From Neoaquamicrobium sediminum (GTDB lineage: Bacteria; Pseudomonadota; Alphaproteobacteria; Rhizobiales; Rhizobiaceae): a stretch of DNA of 64,000 bases. The notes under the pieces were generated by a model that had not been told where the DNA came from, searched no databases, and saw nothing but the letters and a program-made list of their open reading frames with translations. How positions within the stretch are numbered: position 1 is the stretch's first letter; each line of letters opens with the position of its first letter. The stretch is from contig NZ_JABETK010000001.1 of NCBI RefSeq assembly GCF_013240295.1, forward strand, positions 310,001 to 374,000, written 5' to 3'. Shown piece after piece: positions 57,866-64,000 of the stretch. The position numbers and the translations under genes were made by a program.

Positions 57866-57975
57866 CTCGGTTGGTTTTCCGATGTTATAGCTTCAACAAA
57901 GTTACGATCCGGTTTCGGGCCGGGTTCGTTCGGAACGCGCTGATAGGGCCGGCGTTCCACAAACGCCATATCCAT
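57853..57975 (-). CDS. Possible 40-aa small protein
   Basis: A frame encoding MDMAFVERRPYQRVPNEPGP and ending TSENQPRCRP, with AGGGGACG upstream at good spacing. It overlaps the start of the 46-aa hydrophobic protein, so the two could be coupled or this could be a leader peptide. There is no recognised family and the evidence is weak. Confidence 0.3.
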   Translation of the reverse strand: MDMAFVERRPYQRVPNEPGPKPDRNFVEAITSENQPRCRP

Positions 57976-58115
57976 TTGGTACGTCCCCTGGGGATTCGGC
58001 TGAGCGTTGCTGAAATGCAACGCACCTGCCGCCCTTGCCGCCCGGACCTTATCGGCTAGGAAACCGGCGCTCCCCGCCGGGGATGCATTCTCCAAGACAG
58101 ACGGACGGAAAAACC

Positions 58116-59565
58116 ATGGCTGACAAGGCGGACAGGATGAAGGCGCGGCTCCCGCGAGGCTTCGTCGATCGCCATGCGGCCGACATACGCGCCGTCGATG
58201 CGATGACCGCGCGCATCCGCGAAGTCTACGAGCTCTACGGTTTCGAGCCGGTCGAGCAGCCGATGGTGGAATACACCGACGCGCTCGGAAAATTCCTGCC
58301 AGACCAGGACCGGCCGAACGAAGGTGTCTTTTCCTTCCAGGACGACGACGAACAGTGGCTGTCGTTGCGCTACGACCTGACCGCGCCGCTGGCGCGCTTC
58401 GTGGCGGAGAACTTCGACCAGGTGCCGAAGCCGTACCGGTCATACCGGCAGGGCTGGGTGTTCCGCAACGAGAAGCCCGGCCCCGGCCGCTTCCGTCAGT
58501 TCATGCAGTTCGACGCCGACATCGTCGGCACGCCCGGCGTGGCGGCGGACGCCGAAATGGCGATGATGATGGCCGACACGCTGGAAGCCGTCGGCATCAA
58601 GCGTGGCGACTACGTGATCCGCGTCAACAACCGCAAGGTGCTCGACGGCGTGCTGGAGGCGATCGGGCTCGGCGGAGACGAGAACGCCGGCCGCCGGCTC
58701 ACCGTGCTGCGCGCCATCGACAAGCTCGACAAGTTCGGGCCGGACGGGGTGAGGCTCCTGCTTGGCAAGGGCAGGCTCGACGAGAGCGGCGATTTTACCA
58801 AGGGCGCGGGGCTGAATGATACAGCCATCGATGCGGTGCTCGACTATATCGAGACAGGCAAGGTAGCGGGCAACGAAGGCGTCGACGAACTGGAGCAGAT
58901 CCGCGCGCTATGCGCTGCCGCTGGCTACGACGATGGGCGCGTAAAAATCGACCCTTCCGTAGTGCGTGGCCTCGAATACTACACCGGCCCCGTCTACGAG
59001 GCGGAGCTGCTGTTCGAGGTGCCGAACGAGAAGGGCGAGATCGTGCGCTTCGGCTCGGTGGCGGGCGGCGGACGTTATGACGGGCTGGTCTCGCGCTTTC
59101 GTGGCGAGCCGGTGCCGGCGACGGGCTTTTCCATCGGCGTCTCGCGCCTGACCGCGGCACTCAGAATCTCGGCAAGCTCGACGCTTCCGACGTCGTTGCC
59201 CCGTGGTCGTCCTCGTCATGGACAAGGACACCGAGGCGCTCGGCCGCTACCAGAAGATGGTCGCCTCGCTGCGCCAGGCAGGCATTCGCGCGGAGATGTA
59301 TCTCGGCGGCTCGGGCATGAAGGCGCAGATGAAATATGCCGACCGACGCGGCAGCCCTTGCGTCGTCATTCAGGGCGGCGACGAGCTGGAAAAGGGCGAG
59401 GTGCAGATCAAGGACCTCGTCGCCGGCGCGAAAGCCGCCGAGGCGATCACCGACAACACCGAATGGCGCGAAAGCCGCCCTGCGCAGTTTTCCGTGCCTG
59501 TGAGCGAGCTTATCGAGGCGGTGCGCAAGGTGCTGGCGGATCAGGCCGCGGAGCGGGACCAATGA
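58116..59565 (+). CDS. hisS: Histidyl-tRNA synthetase, two frameshifts
   Basis: About 483 aa, a class II synthetase. Motif 2 lies in [20 protein letters not shown] and the histidine-binding motifs are [19 protein letters not shown] and [16 protein letters not shown]. Two bases are missing about 40 bp apart (near 59163 and 59202): SRLTAAL should continue through [20 protein letters not shown]. The C-terminal anticodon domain then runs cleanly to 59565. It is normally essential, so both gaps are probably errors. It heads a hisS-hisZ-hisG block split only by a repeat element. Confidence 0.93.
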
Positions 59566-59590
59566 TTGCAGAGGCCGGCGTCCTGTCGCG

Positions 59591-59740
59591 CCCCCTCCGT
59601 CCTGCCGGACATCTCCCCCACACGGGGGAGATCGGCAGCTTCACGCCCTTCACCTTCTCTCCAACGCCGACGATTGGCGAAAGCCGTGCAGTCGGCTGAT
59701 CTACCCCCTTGTGGGGGAGATGTCCGGCAGGACAGAGGGG
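59591..59740. repeat. Rhizobial-type palindromic repeat between hisS and hisZ
   Basis: Inverted arms of about 32 bp (59591-59622 and 59709-59740, one mismatch) begin CCCCCTCCGTCCTGCCGGAC and end in the CTCCCCCACA region. A small internal hairpin CTCCCC...GGGGAG lies in the left arm. This matches a repeat family common between genes in Mesorhizobium-like genomes. It fills most of the 223-bp gap. Confidence 0.75.
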
Positions 59741-59788
59741 GCAACGTGGAGCGCAAGCGTCTGCCGCGACATTTACGCAGGCCAACCC

Positions 59789-60906
59789 ATGACCGCCCTG
59801 CCCTCATTCGCGCCTGATATTCTCGCGCTGTTTTCCGAACGCGGGGCCGGGCTGATCGACGTGCCGACCATCCAGCCCGCCGATCCGTTCCTCGACATGG
59901 CCGGCGAGGATCTGCGCCGCCGCATATTCCTGACCGAGAGCGAGACCGGCGAGGCGCTGTGCCTGCGGCCTGAATTCACGATTCCCGTCTGCCTTGACCA
60001 TATCGCCAGCCGCGCCGGCACGCCGCGACGCTACGGCTATCTGGGTGAGGTGTTCCGCCAGCGCCGCGAGGGCGAGGCGGAATTTTTCCAGGCCGGCATC
60101 GAGGACCTCGGCGAGGCCGACATCGCCACCGCCGACGCCCGCTCGATTGCCGACGCCCATGCCCTGCTGGCACGCACCCTGCCAGGCAAAACGCTGACCG
60201 TCACGCTAGGCGACCAGCGCGTGTTCGAGGCTGTGCTGGCCGCACTCGGCCTGCCGCGCGGCTGGCAGAAGCGGCTGGCGCGCGCCTTCGGCTCGCGCGA
60301 GCAGCTTGCGGCCGCGCTCGACGATCTGGCCAACCCGTCCCAGCGCGCGGCGCCCGCCGAGGCGGTCGCCGATTTCGTATCCGAGGGCGATATCGATGGC
60401 CTTGCCGGCCATGTCGGCGTACTGATGGAACAGTCCGGGCTTTCGGCAAACGCAGGGCGCACCCCCAGGAAATCGCGCGGCGGCTTATCGAGAAGGCCGA
60501 ACTGCGCAGCGTCCGGCTGTCGAAGGACGCCTTCGACGCGCTGAAGCGGTTCCTCGCCATTCGCGTGCCGCTGGAAGAGGCGGCCGCCGCTCTCGGCGGT
60601 TTCGCCGGCGAGGCAGGCGTATCGCTGGGTGCCGCGCTCGATCTGTTCGGCGCGCGGGTCGAGGCGCTTCGGGCGCATGGACTGGCAACAGGCGGCGTCG
60701 ACTACGATGCGAGCTTCGGCCGACCGCTCGACTATTATACCGGCCTCGTCTTCGAGATTTCAGCCGCTGGCGGCGCAAGGCCGCTCGCCGGCGGCGGCCG
60801 CTACGACCGCCTGCTCACACTTCTCGGCGCTGCGAACCCCATTCCCGGCGTCGGCTTCTCCGTCTGGCTCGACCGTATCGCAACGCTGCGGGGAGAGACG
60901 GCATGA
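59789..60906 (+). CDS. hisZ: ATP phosphoribosyltransferase regulatory subunit HisZ, one frameshift
   Basis: About 372 aa, a HisRS paralogue that activates the short HisG. The class II core is visible ([39 protein letters not shown] and [15 protein letters not shown]). The frame breaks in the C run at 60462-60466: LSANAGRTP should continue [18 protein letters not shown]. Its stop overlaps the hisG start (ATGA), as expected for two subunits of one enzyme. Confidence 0.92.
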
Positions 60907-61598
60907 CCATCACGCTTGCACTGCCTTCCAAAGGCCGCCTCAAGGATGAGGCGATGGCGGCGCTGACGCGCGCCGGGCTCGTGGTCGTGCAGCCGGAAGA
61001 CGAGCGCCGCTATCGCGCGCGGGTCGAAGGTCGCGACGACATCGAAGTCGCTTTCCTCTCCGCGTCCGAAATCGCCCGTGAGCTCGGCGCAGGCACAGTC
61101 GATCTCGGCGTGACCGGCGAGGACCTCGTGCGCGAAACCATACCGGAATGGGAAAAGCGCGTGTCGGTTGGCGCGCGGCTCGGCTTCGGCCGCGCAGACG
61201 TGGTCGTCGCCGTGCCGGACGCCTGGCTCGACGTCGACACCATGGCGGACCTCGACGACGTCGCTGCCGATTTCCGACAGCGGCATGGCCGCCGTTTGCG
61301 CATCGCAACGAAATACTGGCGGCTGACCCAGCAGTTCTTTTCGAGCCAGCACGGCATTCAGGTCTATCGCATCGTGGAGAGTCTCGGCGCGACCGAGGGT
61401 GCACCGGCGGCGGGTTCGGCGGACGTGATCGTCGACATCACCACGACGGGCTCGACGTTGCGCGCCAACCACCTGAAGATACTGGAAGACGGTGTGATCC
61501 TGCGCTCGGAAGCGTGCCTCGTGCAATCGCTGAAGGAGCGGAGCAACGCGGATGCTGCAACCCTCGATGGCGTGCTGACAGCGGTGAACGGCGGGTAG
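60903..61598 (+). CDS. hisG: ATP phosphoribosyltransferase HisG (short form)
   Basis: A 231-aa catalytic subunit of the first step of histidine synthesis (ATP plus PRPP). Seen here: [36 protein letters not shown] and the PRPP-binding segment [20 protein letters not shown]. It lacks the C-terminal regulatory domain of long HisG and so needs HisZ, encoded immediately upstream. A bidirectional hairpin follows. Confidence 0.95.
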   Translation: MTITLALPSKGRLKDEAMAALTRAGLVVVQPEDERRYRARVEGRDDIEVAFLSASEIARELGAGTVDLGVTGEDLVRETIPEWEKRVSVGARLGFGRADVVVAVPDAWLDVDTMADLDDVAADFRQRHGRRLRIATKYWRLTQQFFSSQHGIQVYRIVESLGATEGAPAAGSADVIVDITTTGSTLRANHLKILEDGVILRSEACLVQSLKERSNADAATLDGVLTAVNGG

Positions 61599-61649
61599 TT
61601 TCTCTCTAGGCCAGTGTATGCACGGCCTGCTTCAGCCTACCCAAAGAAA

Positions 61650-61671
61650 AGGCCCGGATCGCTCCGGGCCT
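61650..61671 (-). terminator. Terminator between hisG and doxX
   Basis: AGGCCCGGA-TCGC-TCCGGGCCT is a perfect 9-bp stem. On the minus strand it is followed by TTTTCTTT, making a good intrinsic terminator for the DoxX gene. On the plus strand it may also end hisG transcription, though only CTTCG follows. Confidence 0.8.
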
Positions 61672-61700
61672 CTTCGTATCCGCCTTGGGAGGGCTTGGGA

Positions 61701-62081
61701 TCAGCGGCGGCCGGAAACCGACAGCGCGCCCGGGCCCGCGACCGACAGGGCAAGGAAGCCGCCGGCGATCGCGAAATTCTTGAAGAAGTTGTTGAACTCG
61801 TTCATGTCGGCCCAGTTGGTGTGGCCGAGCAGTGCCGAGCCGATCGAGAAGGCGGCAAGAGCATAAGCTGCATAGCGCGTCTGGAAGCCGACGAGAACGG
61901 CCAGTCCACCAAGCACCTTTACGGCGATGACGATCCACGTAACGAGCATGGGTGCGGGCAAGCCGATTGAGCCCATGAAGCCGGCGAAGCCGCCAGGAGC
62001 GAAAATCAGCGGGATGCCGGAAGCGAGGAACAGCGCGACGAGAAAGATGCGCGCGACGAGTAGTACGAGGTCGTTTGACAT
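61701..62081 (-). CDS. DoxX family membrane protein
   Basis: A 126-aa protein with four transmembrane helices of the DoxX fold (LVLLVARIFLVALFLASGIP, then AVKVLGGLAVLVGFQTRYAA). The start is set at MSNDLVLLV because the frame upstream is hydrophilic and GGAGAG lies upstream of this ATG. DoxX proteins are linked to quinone or thiol redox and detoxification, but the role here is unknown. Confidence 0.88.
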   Translation of the reverse strand: MSNDLVLLVARIFLVALFLASGIPLIFAPGGFAGFMGSIGLPAPMLVTWIVIAVKVLGGLAVLVGFQTRYAAYALAAFSIGSALLGHTNWADMNEFNNFFKNFAIAGGFLALSVAGPGALSVSGRR

Positions 62082-62214
62082 TGGCAGGTAACTCTCCGGG
62101 TTTCGTTCCACCCAAATAGACTATCTGTGCGCTGCAACAATCCGCAGAGCTGCAAACTCAGTGTTCATTGATTGCGAACGGCACCGAAAATTCCGTTCAC
62201 AATCTCTGGGTGCC

Positions 62215-63606
62215 TCACCCCGGCTGCGTCATCGCCTCGGGCCGTACGATGGAATCGTACTCTTCCGCCGTCACCAGCCCCGTGGCCAGCGCTTCCTCGC
62301 GAAGTGTCGTGCCGTTCTTGTGCGCGGTCTTGGCGATCCTAGCCGCATTGTCGTAGCCGATCTTCGGCGCCAGTGCCGTCACCAGCATCAGCGATCGCTC
62401 CACGCCGGCCTTGATGTTGTCCACACGCGGCTCGATCCCGACGACGCAATTGTCGGTGAAGGAGACCGCTGCATCCGCCATCAGCCGCACCGACTGCAGG
62501 AAGTTGTAGGCCATGACCGGGTTGAACACGTTCAGTTCGAAATGGCCCTGGCTGCCCGCAAAGGTGAGCGCCGCGTGGTTGCCGAAGACCTGTACGCAGA
62601 CCTGCGTCAGCGCCTCGCACTGGGTGGGATTGACCTTGCCCGGCATGATCGACGAGCCGGGCTCGTTTTCCGGCAGCGCCAGTTCGCCAAGGCCCGAACG
62701 CGGACCGGAACCGAGGAAGCGGATGTCGTTGGCTATCTTGAACAGCGACGCCGCGACCGCGTTGATCGCGCCATGGGAGAATACCATCGCGTCGTGGGCT
62801 GCGAGCGCCTCGAACTTGTTGGGCGCGCTGGTGAATTCGAGCCCGGTGATCGCGGCAATGCGCGCGGCGACCTTCTCGGCAAAGCCGACAGGTGCATTGA
62901 GGCCGGTGCCTACGGCCGTGCCGCCCTGCGCGAGCTGCATCAGGCCCGGCAGGGTCTGTTCGATGCGAGCGATTCCGTTTTCGACCTGCTGCGCATAGCC
63001 GGAAAACTCCTGGCCGAGCGTCAGCGGTGTTGCATCCTGTGTGTGGGTGCGGCCGATCTTGATGATGTCGCCCCACATCTTTGCCTTTGCGTCCAGCGCG
63101 CCGTGCAGCTTCTTCAGCGCCGGCAGCAGCCGGTGCACGATCTCCTCCGCGCAGGCGATGTGCATCGCCGTCGGGTAGGTGTCGTTGGACGACTGGCTCA
63201 TGTTGACGTGGTCGTTGGGATGGACCGGCTTCTTGGAGCCCATCTCGCCGCCGAGCATCTCGATTGCCCGGTTGGAAATCACCTCGTTGGCATTCATGTT
63301 CGACTGGGTGCCCGAGCCCGTCTGCCAGACGACCAGCGGGAAGTGATCGTCCAGCTTGCCATCGATCACCTCTTGCGCGGCATCGACGATCGCCTTGCCG
63401 AGCGCCGGGTCGAGGCGGCCGAGGTCCATGTTGGCCTCTGCAGCAGCCTGCTTGACGATGCCGAGCGCGCGCACGATCGGCTGCGGCTGCTTCTCCCAAC
63501 CGATCCTGAAATTGCCGAGCGAGCGCTGCGCCTGCGCGCCCCAATATTTTCCGGCATCGACCTCGATGGGGCCGAAGGTGTCGGTTTCGGTGCGGGTTTT
63601 CGTCAT
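62215..63606 (-). CDS. fumC: Fumarate hydratase class II
   Basis: 463 aa, the iron-independent fumarase of the TCA cycle. The superfamily signature [19 protein letters not shown] is present, with the conserved [20 protein letters not shown] and [20 protein letters not shown]. It is full length and intact. It would also receive fumarate from the homogentisate pathway encoded at the left end of the window. Confidence 0.96.
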   Translation of the reverse strand: MTKTRTETDTFGPIEVDAGKYWGAQAQRSLGNFRIGWEKQPQPIVRALGIVKQAAAEANMDLGRLDPALGKAIVDAAQEVIDGKLDDHFPLVVWQTGSGTQSNMNANEVISNRAIEMLGGEMGSKKPVHPNDHVNMSQSSNDTYPTAMHIACAEEIVHRLLPALKKLHGALDAKAKMWGDIIKIGRTHTQDATPLTLGQEFSGYAQQVENGIARIEQTLPGLMQLAQGGTAVGTGLNAPVGFAEKVAARIAAITGLEFTSAPNKFEALAAHDAMVFSHGAINAVAASLFKIANDIRFLGSGPRSGLGELALPENEPGSSIMPGKVNPTQCEALTQVCVQVFGNHAALTFAGSQGHFELNVFNPVMAYNFLQSVRLMADAAVSFTDNCVVGIEPRVDNIKAGVERSLMLVTALAPKIGYDNAARIAKTAHKNGTTLREEALATGLVTAEEYDSIVRPEAMTQPG

Positions 63607-63684
63607 TGTCGGTCTCCTTATTCAGAGCCGTCCGTGGCTTGCTCGTCCGTAGGGGGCTGGCGTGGCCGGCATTAAATCTGGTGC

Positions 63685-64000
63685 TCAGATCAGGTCGATC
63701 AACCAGAGCAAGGCTGCATAGCGCGCCGTCTTGGCAAAGGCCACAACGATCAGGAACAGCCATAGCGGTGTGCGCAGGATGCCGGCCATGACCGTCAGCG
63801 GGTCGCCGATGATCGGAACCCATGAAAGCAGAAGCGTCGGCCAGCCCAAACGTCGATACCAGTCTGACGCACGGTCCAGTTGCTCGGGCGTTGCCGGAAA
63901 CCAGCGCCGCCCGGCACACAGGGCCGCGAACCGGCCTAGCATCCAGTTGACACATGAGCCAACGACGTTGGCCGTCGACGCAACTGCCAGCAAAAGCCAG
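63685..64000 (-). CDS. YqaA/DedA-type membrane protein, partial
   Basis: The C-terminal ~105 residues of a membrane protein running off the right edge. ASTANVVGSCVNWMLGRF followed by WYRRLGWPTLLLSWVPIIGD and a terminal helix match YqaA, a DedA/SNARE-associated-like family. It is likely an inner-membrane protein with an unsettled role in membrane homeostasis. Confidence 0.85.
   Translation of the reverse strand, partial: WLLLAVASTANVVGSCVNWMLGRFAALCAGRRWFPATPEQLDRASDWYRRLGWPTLLLSWVPIIGDPLTVMAGILRTPLWLFLIVVAFAKTARYAALLWLIDLI

Noticed and set aside
351..60466. Programmed ribosomal frameshifting as an explanation for the interrupted genes
   Set aside because: The sites lack a common slippery heptamer and downstream structure, and they hit unrelated housekeeping genes; base loss in homopolymers explains them more simply.
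1..64000. Prophage, transposon, restriction or other defence genes
   Set aside because: I found no integrase, transposase, capsid, nuclease-methylase or toxin-antitoxin signatures in any frame.

Overview
This window is high-GC alphaproteobacterial chromosome. It most resembles Rhizobiales, and the Phyllobacteriaceae (Mesorhizobium/Nitratireductor-like) in particular. Three things support this: the gene blocks mutL / DUF2093 / lpxK-waaA-DUF374-DUF4170-cysQ-pmbA and hisS-hisZ-hisG, the short HisG paired with HisZ, and two rhizobial-style intergenic palindromic repeats. The genus is an inference. I see no rRNA, tRNA, CRISPR array, insertion sequence, phage or plasmid genes.

Layout. 1-11.8 kb is an aromatic-acid catabolic region centred on homogentisate. 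It holds a TRAP transporter (dctP, dctQ, dctM) with an embedded flavin monooxygenase, an Lrp-type regulator divergent from a 4-hydroxyphenylpyruvate dioxygenase, and a minus-strand operon hmgA, DUF1428, fumarylacetoacetase, metallo-beta-lactamase-fold hydrolase, DinB-like protein, MhpA-type flavin hydroxylase, DUF2783. A MarR regulator is divergent from that operon. Together these can take aromatic acids or tyrosine to fumarate and acetoacetate. No glutathione-type maleylacetoacetate isomerase is present, and the DinB-like protein is a candidate replacement. 11.8-25.5 kb holds a JmjC/cupin-like protein, an HPP membrane protein, threonine dehydrogenase (tdh), a non-pyrrolysine MttB-type methyltransferase, a dimethylglycine/N-methylproline demethylase-type flavoprotein, two cyclic-di-GMP enzymes, part of an amino-acid ABC transporter and kbl. 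This suggests methylated-amine, glycine and threonine metabolism.

25.8-51.5 kb is mostly housekeeping: mutL, lipid A/Kdo genes, cysQ, pmbA, a MATE pump, a patatin, an M16 peptidase pair, rsmD, a RluB-type pseudouridine synthase, tadA, a lipoprotein, ileS, mipA/ompV, ribF, a HAD hydrolase, tag, an L,D-transpeptidase and a BASS transporter. 51.5-56 kb is a glycolate oxidase operon (glcD, glcE, a small membrane protein, glcF). It is followed by a LutA-like Fe-S protein and a damaged metallophosphatase, then hisS-hisZ-hisG, doxX, fumC and a partial yqaA.

Two sequence-wide points matter. First, at least 18 genes, including the normally essential ileS and hisS, are interrupted by apparent 1-base indels. 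Nearly all are single-base losses in short G/C or A/T runs. This looks like systematic sequencing error rather than gene decay, so I annotate these genes as single CDSs and mark the junctions. Second, ileS carries a 39-codon in-frame insertion made of inverted repeats, which looks like a palindromic repeat element inside an essential protein.
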